Positions 23,477-36,700 of a DNA stretch of 64,000 nt are shown here, one piece after another (positions within the stretch are counted from its first letter, which is position 1; each line of letters starts with the position of its first letter). The translations under genes and the position numbers were made by a program. The stretch is from Pilaira anomala (lineage: Eukaryota; Mucoromycota; Mucoromycetes; Mucorales; Mucoraceae): positions 310,001-374,000 of the forward strand of contig JAIXMQ010000027.1 of the NCBI GenBank assembly GCA_025716855.1. The letters are read 5' to 3'. The notes under the pieces were generated by a model. The model was not told where the DNA came from. It worked only from the letters and a program-made list of their open reading frames with translations, and did no database searches.

Positions 23477-25869
23477 ATGAGTGGTTTAAAACTTATTGTT
23501 GCTTCTAAGGCATCACCTTTTAGCTATGGTATGTAAACGAAAAAAAAAGAAGACGTGTTGAAATAGTATTAAAAACTAACACATGTTACACCAATAGGCG
23601 TTCTCGCTGTTGCTGCTCAAGTGAATGCTGTCAAGAAGGGATCTGTCGAGATTGAAATTCGCGACGGTAAGAACCTTGAAGGTGCTTCCAAGCCTGCTGC
23701 TTCCATCACATATAACGGGTAAAGTTTTATCTATAAGAAAAAAAAAAAACCAAAAAAAAAGGGTTCTAATATCATGACCTGAAATATAGTGAAATCTATG
23801 AAACCACCAATGCCATTGCTAGACTTTTGGCTAGACTCAACCCTGAAGCTGGTCTTTATAACCCCGAGGATCCCATTAGCTCTACCTTGATTGATCAATG
23901 GTTAGACTTTGCTGAATCCAAGTTATCTAGCACTGACTTCAAGGCACTTGATGCTACCTATAAGGAACTTAACAAGTACTTGACTCTTCGTTCTTACATT
24001 GTTGGTTATCAAGCTACGATTGCTGATTTCGTTATCTGGGGTACCTTAAGAGCCTCTCCTGTTTTTGCTCGTATCGTCAAGACTAAGCCCGAATCTCTCG
24101 GTGCTTATCTTGTTCGTTGGTTCGAATATATCAGCTCTCTCTCTTCTGCTGAATATGCTTTAACTGCTGTTCAAAAGGCTGAAAAGAACAACAAGGTAAA
24201 ATAATTGAAAAAAAAAAAAAAAAAAAAACTTACATGTTGAATTAACACGTATAAAATAATTAAGGGTTCTAAGGTTGCTGATCAAGGTAAATTTGAAATT
24301 GGTTTGACTGATGCTATGATGGGTAAGGTCTGTACTCGTTTCCCTCCTGAGCCTTCAGGTTATCTTCACATTGGTCACGCCAAGGCAGCACTTTTAAATC
24401 AATACTTTGCTGATACCTATAAGGGTAAATTGATCATTCGTTTCGATGATACTAACCCTAGTAAGGAGAAGACAGAGTATGAGGACTCTATCAAGGAAGA
24501 TCTTGCTTTAATCGGTGTTGATTCTTCTGTTGTTTCTCATACTTCCGATTTCTTTGATCAAATGTACGAACTCGCACTCAAGTTAATCAAGGATGGTAAA
24601 GCTTTCTGTGATGATACCGAACAAATGACTATGCGTGAAGAACGTACTGCTCGTATTCCCTCAAAGTGTCGTGATAACTCTGTTGAAGAGAACTTGCGTC
24701 GTTTCGCTGAAATGGCCAAGGGTTCTGAAGAAGGTTTAAAGAACTGTTTACGTGCCAAGATCGATTACAACAGTCCTAACGGTACCATGCGTGATCCCGT
24801 TATTTACCGTTGTAACTTGACTCCTCATCATTACACTGGTGATAAATGGAAGGTCTATCCTACTTACGATTTTGCTTGTCCTATTGTTGATTCACTTGAA
24901 GGTGTCTCTCATGCTTTAAGAACTAACGAATACCGTGATCGTAATGTTCAATACGATTGGATGCTTGAGGCACTCGGTCTCCGTAAGGTAACTATCTGGG
25001 ATTTCGGTAGAATTAACTTTGTATATACTCTCCTCTCCAAGAGAAAGCTCCAATGGTTTGTTGACCAAGGTCTTGTTACTGGCTGGGACGATCCTCGTTT
25101 CCCTACTGTCCGTGGTATCCGTCGTCGTGGTATGACCATTGAAGCCTTAAAGCAATATATCTTGATGCAAGGTGCTTCTCAAAACACTTTACTTTTGGAA
25201 TGGGATAAACTCTGGGCTTTGAACAGAAAGATCATTGATCCTATTGCCCCTAGATACGTTGCCGTTCTTAAGGAAGGTGCTGTTGTCTGTAATGTCCAAG
25301 GTGCCACTGCTGAGGTCAAGGAACACCCTGTTCACAAGAAGAATGCTGAACTTGGTACCAAGAAGACTCACTATGGTCCTAAGATCTATTTGGATCAAGA
25401 AGATGCTAAATCCCTTGAAGATGGTGAAGAAGTCACTTTAATGGATTGGGGAAATGTCTTTGTTCGTAAGATTGTCAAGGATGCTCAAGGTAATGTTACT
25501 AGCGTGGATTTGGAACTTCATCTTGCTGGTGATTTCAAGAAGACCAAGAAGAAGTTGACTTGGTTAACTGTTGATGAGGATGCTACTGACTGTGTCTTGG
25601 TTGATTATGATTATTTGATCACCAAGAAGAAGGTTGAGGAAGGTGATGAGGTCAAGGATCTTGTTACTCCCGAAAGTGAATTCAAGTATGCTGCTATTGC
25701 CGATGGTAATATCAGAGACTTGAAGAAGGGTGATATCTTCCAATTTGAGCGTAAGGGTTACTTTATTCTTGATGCCCCCGCTACTGCCACTGAGCCTGCT
25801 CACTTTATTCGTATTCCTGATGGTAAGGCTGCTACCATGGCTTCCAAGGCTGATGTTTCCAAGAAATAA
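23477..25869 (+). CDS. GUS1: Cytosolic glutamyl-tRNA synthetase
   Basis: Four exons: 23477-23528, 23598-23718, 23790-24195 and 24265-25869, giving 727 residues. It charges tRNA-Glu with glutamate. The N-terminal ~190 residues form a GST-like domain, used in yeast to bind the Arc1/MetRS complex. The class I catalytic domain starts at VCTRFPPEPSGYLHIGHAKA (HIGH at about 228-231). The second signature is LLSKRKLQW, the KMSKS loop in its eukaryotic GluRS form. A beta-barrel anticodon-binding domain follows. Length and motif order are those of the eukaryotic non-discriminating type. Codon use favours C-ending codons more than neighbouring genes, consistent with high expression. Confidence 0.97.
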
Positions 25870-26588
25870 GAAGTTTTAAATTGTATATCTATTTCATATT
25901 TTAAGTAAATAAAATTCATTTTTGTTATTAAATTCACATAAAAAAAAAAAAAACAAGACAGCTCATTATTTGCATTTACAAAAGTTTGTTTTATTGTTGA
26001 TTTTGTTTCTTTCACTTTTTGATTTCTGGTGTGTCGGTAGACTTTTTTGTTATCATGTTATATAAGCAAAAGTAGACCATCATACAGAGGTTTTTATAAA
26101 CTGATAAGAAGCTCTTGGTGTGGACCTGACTAATTATCGTCATCGAAAATAGTCAGTTTCTTGGGACAAAATACTTGAACCACTTTCTTAACTTTTGCTA
26201 AGTGGTAACTGATTTAATACTGTTGTTGTATCATTGAAAATATCAATGCAAAAAAAAAATTCTTTTCTTGGTTGTTAATTGAATAGTTGTGTTAATTAGG
26301 ATGTGAGCTTGAGCAAGGCTTTTTTAGGCGCACCACCCTTATGCTACACAAAGTCATTCAACTTTTATCCGCGGACTTTGACGCGAATAAGAAATGATGT
26401 AATAAATAAATAATTAAAACGCGAAATGATGCAAAGACAAAAAAAATATATAATGTTTTGTATTTATATATACAGTAGTAAAAAGAGAAATTATGAGGGG
26501 AGAGATGTATAGGAGAAGGAAAAGAGAGGATAAAGAGATGATATCTATATTAAAGATGTGTGTGTGTATGTATGTGTATGATTTTGCT
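25870..26588. other. Intergenic region between two convergent genes
   Basis: About 720 bp between the ends of the GluRS and DnaJ genes. It is AT-rich with no gene. Several AATAAA-like words just after both stop codons would serve 3'-end processing. Confidence 0.5.
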
Positions 26589-27783
26589 TTAACCAAGTAT
26601 TTTCTTAATACCTTCCTTTTGTTCATCGGTTAAAGAAGTAGGGAATTTAACTTCATAGGTAATAATTAAATCACCTTTTCTACCAGTCTTTGAGTTTGGC
26701 ATACCTTCATTAGCAACACGAGATTCTTGACCAGAATGAATAACGGATTTAGTATTGTTAACGCTCAAGGTACGATCATCCAGGGTTTTAATTGTTTTAC
26801 GGAAACCAGTTAAAGCTTCAACCAGTGTAAGTTGAATCACTATACGTAAATTATCACCTTCACGTTTAAATTGAGCATGAGGCTTTTCTTCAACAATGAA
26901 TTCGATATCTTGAGTTTGACCATTTTCGAGTTCATCACCTTCACCTTCAAACTTGATCTTTGTACCGGCTTTCCAACCAGGTTTTACATTAATAGTCAAA
27001 ATTTTATCAGCTGACACAAGACGACCAGTAGAAGCATCACGTAATTTACGTGTTACCTTCAAGCGTTTAACAGTTCCTTTATAAAGATCTTCGAGTGAAA
27101 TAGGAAGAGGACGTTTGATAGCAGGAGGTTTTTCTGGTTGAGCATATTGACGTTGTTGTTGACCGAATCCACCGCCGCGACTACTACGAGGCATACCACC
27201 ACCACTAGAAAATGAAAATCCGCCCATACCATCGTCCATACCGCCCATACCACCCATACCACCCATACCACCCATACCGCCCATTCCACCTCCTCCTCCT
27301 CCACCACCAAAGGAAGCAAAGAAATGTTTAAAGATATCTTCTGCATCAGAAGGATGGAATCCTCCCGCAGCTCCACCGGGACCAGCAGATGTGAATCGGA
27401 AAGAAGTGCCACCACCACCACCTGGGAAACCACCTGGGAAACCACCCGCTCCACCTGCTTCATCTGGTACTGGACCACGTCCTTTAAGTCCTTCTTCACC
27501 ATATTGATCAAAGATGGCTCGCTTATTTTTATCACTTAATACTTCATAAGCTTCACCAATTTCTTGAAATTTAGCATTAGCTACATCGGATTTATCTTTA
27601 TTTCTATCGGGATGCCATTTTAATGCTATATCATAGTTTGTTAGTTTTTTTTTAAAAAAAAAAAAGATAACTAGTGCTCGTGTTTAAAAATGTTACTTTA
27701 CCAAGTTTACGATAAGCTTTTTTAATTGTATCATCGTCTGCGTCTCTAGAGATACCGAGAATAGCGTAATAGTCTTTACCCAT
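26589..27783 (-). CDS. Type II DnaJ/Hsp40 co-chaperone (Sis1/DNAJB-like)
   Basis: Two exons: 27783-27702 and 27625-26589, giving 372 residues. It is a J-domain partner of Hsp70: the J domain (about 1-70) starts [18 protein letters not shown] and has HPD in [10 protein letters not shown] Gly/Phe- and then Gly/Met-rich linker includes about six GGM repeats near residues 137-157. No CxxCxGxG zinc fingers are present, so it is type II. The two C-terminal substrate-binding beta domains follow ([32 protein letters not shown]) with a dimerisation tail. It matches Sis1/DNAJB1-type proteins; yeast Sis1 is essential and acts in translation and prion propagation. A CA/GT microsatellite lies immediately upstream of the start. 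Confidence 0.95.
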
Positions 27784-27991
27784 ATTATGTGTGTGTGTGT
27801 GTGTTTTTTTGTGGAAGTAAAATAATAAAAAAAAAGAGAGAAAAAAAAAATAAAATAAAATTACGGCATGGGATTTTATATATGCAAAAAAGAATCATAA
27901 AGTTCCACCATATTCTATCTTGTTTAACCAATCAAAATTTATAAATCCCCATGAACTACACAAACAACTTTTAAAGCTCAGGTGATAAAAT

Positions 27992-28019
27992 GTTCATTCT
28001 AGCAACATAGAGAATGAAC
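27992..28019. promoter_or_regulatory. Perfect 9-bp inverted repeat upstream of the DnaJ gene
   Basis: GTTCATTCT (27992-28000) and AGAATGAAC (28011-28019) form a perfect inverted repeat around a 10-bp loop, about 210 bp before the DnaJ start. It contains TTC and GAA words like a heat-shock element, but the 4-bp rather than 5-bp spacing of the TTC words does not fit the standard element. It could also be a hairpin in the 3' flank of the neighbouring uS12 gene. Confidence 0.4.
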
Positions 28020-28166
28020 CAGAAACAATGATGATAATACACTAATTTGAGAGAAAGAGAGAGAAGAGAAAGTTGTAGTTATTTCTTTATTTTGCAATTC
28101 ATATCAATATGAACAAGAATAAAATGAAAATAAAAAGAAGAAGAAAAGCTTTTTATAAAAGATAAT

Positions 28167-28917
28167 TTATGATCTAGGCTTCTCCTTCTTTTCCTTGTAA
28201 AGGGCAAGAAGAGAGACACCAGCGACCTTGACAATCTTGAAACGGACACCAGGAATATCACCAATAGCGCGACCCTTACGACCGAAACCAGCAATCAAGA
28301 CTTCGTCATTTTCATCAACATAGTTTAAACAACCATCATTGGGAACGAAAGCAGTAACTTTCTTACCGTTCTTGATAAGTTGAACACGAACACACTTACG
28401 AATAGCAGAGTTAGGTTGCTTGGCTTCAACACCAATCTTTTCGAGAACGATACCCTTGGCGTGAGAAGAACCACCGAAGGGAGAAGAACGGAAAGCAGTA
28501 CCAAGAGCTCTCTTCTTGTATTGCTTATCGGCCCAACGTTGATCACGACGATGAATACGGAGCTTACGAGCTGCGTTCAAACCTCTAGGTTGTCCCTTAC
28601 CTATAAAATGAAGAAACTGTTTAATTCAACTTTTTTTCTTTAATAGTAATTCAATGCACTCCATAAGAAAGAAAAAACGTCAAGAGATGAGAATAAGGGT
28701 TGCTTTTGTTGGTTTAAAGTAGTTCATGTTGACCATGAGTTGAAAATATTTTTTTTTTTTTTTTTGCATGTACATGCCAAAATACAAAAAAAAAAATCCA
28801 ATCTAATACATCCATTGTTTCCATCGTACATCCATATTTTTTTGTTTATTGTTGTTATCATTCCATCTCTTGATCGTTTTCCATGATTCGTTTTATTTGA
28901 TATATAATCTTACCCAT
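28167..28917 (-). CDS. RPS23: Small ribosomal subunit protein uS12 (RPS23)
   Basis: Two exons: a first exon of only 4 nt (28917-28914, ATGG) and 28600-28167, giving 145 residues starting [20 protein letters not shown]. uS12 lines the decoding centre of the 40S subunit. The conserved loop [10 protein letters not shown], containing the Pro that is hydroxylated in eukaryotes, is present, and the end is [10 protein letters not shown], exactly the eukaryotic RPS23 length. The 313-nt intron is the longest in a short gene here, as is common for ribosomal protein genes. I looked in it for a box C/D snoRNA and saw no clear C and D boxes. Confidence 0.97.
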
Positions 28918-29078
28918 TATTGCTAGATATTTTTAGAAGAAGGTTGTATTCAATGTCTCTGAGCGTTTGACATATATCGAAACCCATTCCCAATACACAA
29001 AACACAGAAAAAAAAGTCCGGTTCGGACAGCAGTCACAGTCTTTTTTGATTTTATTTATTTTTAAAAAAAAGAAAAAA

Positions 29079-30301
<1,223 letters not shown>

Positions 30302-30946
30302 TTTTTTTTTAAAAAAGAGAATAAAAAAGGAGAAAGGGTTAAAAAAAAACAGATGTTTTTTGCCCCGGCGTTTTTTTTTTTTTTATTAATTGAGTATCTG
30401 GGCTTAAACAAAAGCAGCTAATTCCTTGTTTTAATTGTTAAGCGTTAGGTACAAATTCAGCCTTGAGTTCTTTAATATTGTTGTTTTATTGACAATGATA
30501 ACGTCATATTATAAATATTCATTTTTAATTTTAGTAAACGTCCTTTTATAGGAATTAATCATTTTTTGTTTAAAGCATGGTAACTATACATACAATGATG
30601 TTTTCTATTTAGAGAAAAAAACATCATACCTGATGTAAAAAGTAAATAAATACAAAAACAGGAAAAATCACCCAACTAGTTCATTATTTTTTAGTTAGTT
30701 CAGACATCTCAATAAACCTGTATTATAGATGACACATATTACCTCGTGCTAAGTGAGCTTGCATCTAAAAATTAAGTTTTTTGCCGAAATATAATATACA
30801 TGTATAAAATTAGATTTGTACGGCTTAAGTGTAAGTTATATACATATCAGCTAATGCTTTGTCCTTTAATTAGAATAATAGTGATTGAATAAAACATATA
30901 AAGTATTTTAAAAAATGATGTATAATTTTTTTTTATGTGTAACGGA
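30302..30946. other. Intergenic region
   Basis: About 640 bp upstream of the kinase gene, AT-rich, with a 15-T tract near 30371. No gene is seen. Confidence 0.5.
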
Positions 30947-31663
30947 TTATGTATCATCTTCTTGCTTGGTACTGGAGTCTTCTTTATCATTAGCTAATTG
31001 ACCTACAACCTTCATTGGCTTATTAGCATCATCATCCACATTAGATAGTTTTTGTGGGCTTGACTTATTATCATCTTCATCAGTAGTACCAGGAATTGGA
31101 CCATCCGTTGTAAGTATATCCTTGGTCATCGCCATTTCAGTTGAGCTCTTTTGACTATGTGAATCTTCTCCAGTACTTTCAGATTGTTCTTGAATGATAT
31201 TTTGAATAGGTATTTCTCTCCAAGATGGACCAAAGGATTTTCCATCAAAAGGAACAGCACCTTTACGAAAGATTCCTTCCCAAGGAAGAGGTAAAGAGTC
31301 TTCGGGTCGATCACTTGGACCAGCTTCCCATTCAGCACCGAGACTACTGTCTTCACCACCCCAAGCTTTTGAGCCTTTTTTAACATCTATCCAAGCAACA
31401 GAATGTAACTCAGATTGTTCAATATCTTCTGGTTTCTTTACTATAGCATCGCAGTCATCGATACCTTTCAAATCAACTGGACTATTTTCTGTATTTTTCC
31501 ATGAGACAGGGTATAGCTCTTCTTGCTGTATTGGAGTGCTGGTAGCAGCTTCATCCTGAGTAATATCAGTAGGCGCTGGTTGTTCTTCACTTGAATCTTG
31601 TACGTCTGGTTTATAACAGCATGCACAAAACCGTTGTAATACGCTTGAGATTATTACAGGCAT
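30947..31663 (-). CDS. Acidic unknown protein with spaced Trp motifs
   Basis: A single exon of 238 residues, started at the Met at 31663 (MPVIISSVLQRFCACCYKPD) because the longer frame upstream is a TA/AG microsatellite. The short hydrophobic N-terminus with three Cys could be lipid-modified. The middle contains four related Trp words at fairly even spacing: LYPVSWK, LHSVAWID, LPLPWEG and FGPSWREIP, separated by acidic, Ser-rich linkers. The C-terminal ~80 residues are disordered (Asp, Ser, Lys, Thr). I do not recognise a family. The Trp words could be short linear binding motifs. Confidence 0.7.
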   Translation of the reverse strand: MPVIISSVLQRFCACCYKPDVQDSSEEQPAPTDITQDEAATSTPIQQEELYPVSWKNTENSPVDLKGIDDCDAIVKKPEDIEQSELHSVAWIDVKKGSKAWGGEDSSLGAEWEAGPSDRPEDSLPLPWEGIFRKGAVPFDGKSFGPSWREIPIQNIIQEQSESTGEDSHSQKSSTEMAMTKDILTTDGPIPGTTDEDDNKSSPQKLSNVDDDANKPMKVVGQLANDKEDSSTKQEDDT

Positions 31664-31669
31664 CACTAT

Positions 31670-31701
<32 letters not shown>

Positions 31702-31774
31702 AGAAAGGGTAAACAACAGAAAAGAACAATCTTTTTTCTTATCATTCTCTATTTGTATTTACTTTTTCTTTTTC

Positions 31775-31805
<31 letters not shown>

Positions 31806-31900
31806 GCATGAAATTATCAACAATTAATCACGATATATATTAAGTAGATTTATTCACAAGTATATATATATATGTTTTTTTTATTTATTTATTCTACTAG

Positions 31901-32958
31901 TTAAGAATCAGCAAGAGCAATTAATTCATGAAGTATATCATAACACTCATTAAGTAAAGCAACACAAATAGCTTGACCTTCTGGTATATTTCCTTCTTCA
32001 TCGCAGAATGTACCATTCACTCGCATATTGTCAATACTTGCCAACTTCATTTGGTATGGATAAAGATCACGAACTATATACAATTTTTGATTAAATTGTC
32101 AATATAACTTTAAAATATACTTTTTTTTTTTTTTTTAAATATATACCAGAATCAGGTTTTCCCCATTTAGTCACTTCCATCAAACATCTTCTGACTGTAC
32201 TCAATTGATTATGGACAGGCATAAGAGCTTCAGCCACAGGTACATTCTCACTCAACATTTTAGTCATAATACGGTAACAGGCACGTAATAAAAAATTAAC
32301 TACCGCTTGTCCTTCAGGAATTGTATCGGATTCAGGGTCCTTAAATTTACCATTCTGTCTTAACTTTTCAACCTCTTGTAATTGTAACTTTTTATATATA
32401 TATATAAAAAAAAAAAAAATTGTCAAATTTAAACTTTAAAATATTTGTATTTACAAAACTTACATGAAAAGTATATAAATCCGTTTCTCTTAAGGTCCAT
32501 CTATGAGTTAATGCTAAACGTTCAAGTTGACATTTGATTTGCTTTAATCTGTCTACAATAGGTGCTAATGATTCAGATACACTATTGGTGGATGCTTTCA
32601 AATCCTCTGCTTCTTGAAATAATTGTTCAAATAAACCTTCAATAAGTGCTTTTCCTTTTGGGTTTGATTCAAATAATTTTTGTTTAGAATTATCCAATTC
32701 GCGAAGCTATATAAATCATTAGCTCAACATTTGGCAGATATTACAATTTTTTTTTTTGTACCTTTTCTTGTAATTCATTAATATCAGATGCGGTATATCC
32801 ATTTGTTTTTTGAACTAAAAGAGCCATTTGTCGTCTAATACTAATTAACTCGTCATGTAATGGTTTTAACTCAGGTGAAACCTCTTGGATAGTCAATAAT
32901 AATGAAGATAAAGCATCATCTAGTAGAATATCATGTTATATTACTACTACTATTAAAT

Positions 32959-32999
<41 letters not shown>

Positions 33000-33678
33000 C
33001 ACTGCATTTTTTTAACTTGTGCTTCAACACTTTAACAAAGCATGAATCAGTTTGATCCGCATAAAGAATTTCCTCAATATCTTGTAATCTTTCCTTATTC
33101 TCCAACAAAATTGTGTCAGTATAAGTTCCCATAAGTGCTAATTGATCTAAATAACGCTGTGATCATAAATTTGCATAAATACAAAGCCCCCTCTTTTTTT
33201 CAGGTGATTTTTAAAATAGTATTACCTCTACAGTGATAAGTTGAACATAAACAGCAGGACCTAATGTAATAAAAATTTTAAGTCAAATGATACCTACTTG
33301 TAAGTTTTAATAACTACATACTCTCTCTATTTCTACCAATACTCATAAAGAATAAAGACAAAAGGGCCATAATATCGTCCAATACGTCATTGAGTCGGTT
33401 TCGAGAAGAAGTACTCCAAATATCACCTGTGCGAATATGGTCCAGGTTCTCAATTTGAGTTACTGTTTCTTCATACAGAGAGACAATGAGGTTAGCATCA
33501 ACATAAGTTTCTCTATCCTTCTTTAAAGCCGAAAGTTTATGTCGAATGGTAATTAGTTGTTCTAGAACAGGTATTTCTACACGCAAATATATGTTTAAGA
33601 TAATGTATTTTAACGTGTACATGTAAGCATACTTGGTCTCTATATATATTTTTTACCTTGATTAGGTACACTCATCAT
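31901..33678 (-). CDS. UPF0662/DUF2408 family protein (yeast YPL260W-like)
   Basis: Eight exons: 33678-33657, 33576-33322, 33260-33226, 33156-33003, 32919-32762, 32706-32464, 32387-32147 and 32073-31901, giving 426 residues in frame. The protein is all-helical and repetitive. Two related C-terminal stretches share LRQNGKFKDPESDTIPEGQA and MRVNGTFCDEEGNIPEGQA, and DLYPYQMKLASIDN precedes the second; these mark the fungal DUF2408 family. The yeast member has been linked to DNA repair and proteasome phenotypes, but its biochemical role is unclear. It has no signal or membrane segment. The fourth intron contains a run of 36 T (32961-32996). The gene ends 103 bp before the end of MED13, on the same strand. 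Confidence 0.9.
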
Positions 33679-33763
33679 AAAGGATATTAACTTCTTTTGT
33701 TTAAAAAAAGAAGAAGAAAAAAAAAAATAGTTAAAATAACGGTGTTTTAAATATTTTTTATTT

Positions 33764-36700
33764 TTACTGTTTTAAAGTATCATCAACGATCAACAATAAA
33801 CGACTTAACCTTTCTGCTAATACAACATGAAATGGAATACAGCTATTATTGGATGGTATAGGGTTAATAAATGATAATGCATAAATTTTTCTAATGATAT
33901 ACTGTAAGGTAATATAAGCTGAATGCTGTGTATGATTGTATATAAGATGAACCTATATAGTGTTGACGCGTATAAAATTGGTTTAGCATATAAAAATGAT
34001 ATTTAATACAAGTTAGCTTTATAATTATAATGTACCTCTGCCACAAATGGTTCATTATTAAATTGTTCTATACATGGATTCACATTCTTATTCTGAATTG
34101 GATGATGTATAAGGTATCCTGTTGCTAAGGGTGATATCCATTTTTCTTTTTCTGTTATAGCTTCGGTTCTAAGTATACCCTTATAAGCTCGCTCTCTCTT
34201 TTGGGAATAAGATATTCTATGACTCAATAATAGAATTTGTGCTTCGTCTAATTCTGTGTCTGAGTTATTCTTGTTCACATTTTTTTCTTGGTCAAATCCT
34301 CCAATTGTATGACTTCTTCCTAATGAATTTAATAATGTAGGCGTTGATTGACTATTATCTTTCTCTGTGCTAGTATCGACTGTACTTGTGTTAAAATGAA
34401 GGTTCAGTCCGGTTTCTAGATCGATACCAATGATTGTAACCCAGTATTTATGAGAATTAGATATATATCTCATCCAATGTAATAGTTCGTCATTGAACAT
34501 GAGCCCTATTTTCGTCACTACAATTGTCCAAGCAAAATCTGTTCTTTTCGCTATTTTTAATGTACGCTCCCATGCTTCTCTATATGCTGTTTTTCTCGAA
34601 AATAATGCGTATTCAAGTAATTCTCCTTGACCATCAACCCAGACCACTGACATCCATGCACGATCAAAGCTAAAACAATATGCCATATGTAAATTAGCAT
34701 CTTGATCGAGCAAAACAGGAAAATCTCTGATATCATTAAGTTTATACTGAATATTTTTAGGAATAGACTTGGAAAGTGTAAAAGGTGGTGCATATAAATC
34801 GGCCATAATTTCTGGGGTTTTCTGCATGTATATATTATGTAAATATATGAAGCTCTGCATATTTGATTTTAAAAGTACAAAATTTTTTATATTTTACCTT
34901 TCGAGAAACAACTTCAAAACATTTGGTATAGACTGAAAATGCAATATCTTTCATACCCAATAAAGTATACCCACCAAACGCTGAGGAACGTAATATATGA
35001 TCAATAGGAACCAATTGTAATACTATTCTGTTTTGATCATTTCGATCAGATACTTGAATGTAAGCTTCTTTTAATTTATAAAAGCAACGGCACATATCCA
35101 AGTAAGATGACATATGTGGTCCAGGGTTGATGATATAAACAACTGTATATACTAAATTTTGGTGCTGGTGATCACTGTCATAATTTGCTAACCCTCTTCC
35201 TAGATTTTCACAAGTTTCTTCATAACTTTTCAATCTATGTTTTACACTGGTCTCATTGTTCTCTAATGCTAAATGTTTTTGTGTGTGTGTGTGTGTGTGT
35301 GTTAGTATATTCTCACATGTAGATAAGTAAAGTATAAATACCTGCTAATGGAACAGGAACTAAACCATTACGATATAGGCCGATATGAGCTCCAATGTGT
35401 TTACCCAGATGGCAATTATCATATACAGTACTTAGATTTTTAAAAAATTGACAAACAGAAGCTTCAATATCTGGATTATCTGGATAAACGACCAAATATT
35501 TTACTTGTTTCTTTGATGAATAAGGCTCTAGCCCAAGCTTTTCCCAAAGGGGCAACATTTTCGGTGAGCCATTTAAAAAGTCTTCATGACGAGATACCAC
35601 AATATCAGGGTATTTTAATGAATCCAGATTAGGTTCATTTGGTTTTTTCTTTTTGACCTGATATTTTCCGTACTTTGAATGTGTTTGGTTATAAGCCTCT
35701 AAATAATATCAACCGTAAATGAGTCTCGTCTTTTAACTAAAATAAAAGAATACTTACCATTCAAGTTGTAGTATTGTTGAATAGTTAATGGTCCCTTTAC
35801 GTCAATAGAACCTAGTGTGGGGGTATTTGAATAAGATGTAGGACGGAGCGATATTTCTTCCTCTAACAAGCTGTTCATATCGTCTGCCTTAACGGACGTG
35901 TTCTTTAAGAAGATGTGTTTCAACATGTTTTTAAATCGAATTGTCAATTTCTGTGCGTCTACTGGTAGGGAAGGAACATGAGTTACCACCCCACGTGTCA
36001 TTTGCATGATATTGGTTCTACGGGCCATCATAATTTTTGATGATTCTACTTCAAACTCTCCTCCATTTTCTGACACTTCAGCAAGACCTCCTGTAAAAGG
36101 GTATCCTCCCCATATAGCTTGTTGACATAAATACTCCATTGATTTTTCCATCGTTTTACTCTGTCTCCACTTGATTGGTTTTATATTACCATCTGCTAAT
36201 ACAGGTGCGAAAGGTGTATCATAATCAATATTTCGGGATCGATCTGTTGGTAAAGGAGCAGGCGTTGCTTTTAATAAACCGTATATTACACTCTTTTGAA
36301 ACTTTTTAAGTGATCGGAACCGTTTGTCGATCATTTGATCTATGGTGCTAGAATCGTTACAAGAGTCTTCTATATCACTATCCTCATCTGTATATAAGTC
36401 ACTACTACTCGATCTTTCGCTCAAATTTTCGTTGTTGCTGTTGCTATCATCCTTGTTACTATTATCACTACTATTGCTACTACTACTACTAACACTACTT
36501 CTACTGCCGCTATTGACACTGCTACTTGCATTACTGCTATTACATTCCGGCTGTATAATATCTGTCATTTCAATATCTATATTATTCTCCGCATTTATGT
36601 TGCCTTGAACCACTCCTATCTCTTCTCTTTTTTTAGTTGTACTGGGCATATAATCCGGGCTATAGAGTCCTTTTTTTAAATTATGGCTCTCGTTTTTGTT

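Noticed and set aside
28601..28913. Possible snoRNA in the long RPS23 intron
   Set aside because: No paired C and D boxes or H/ACA layout could be seen on the gene strand.
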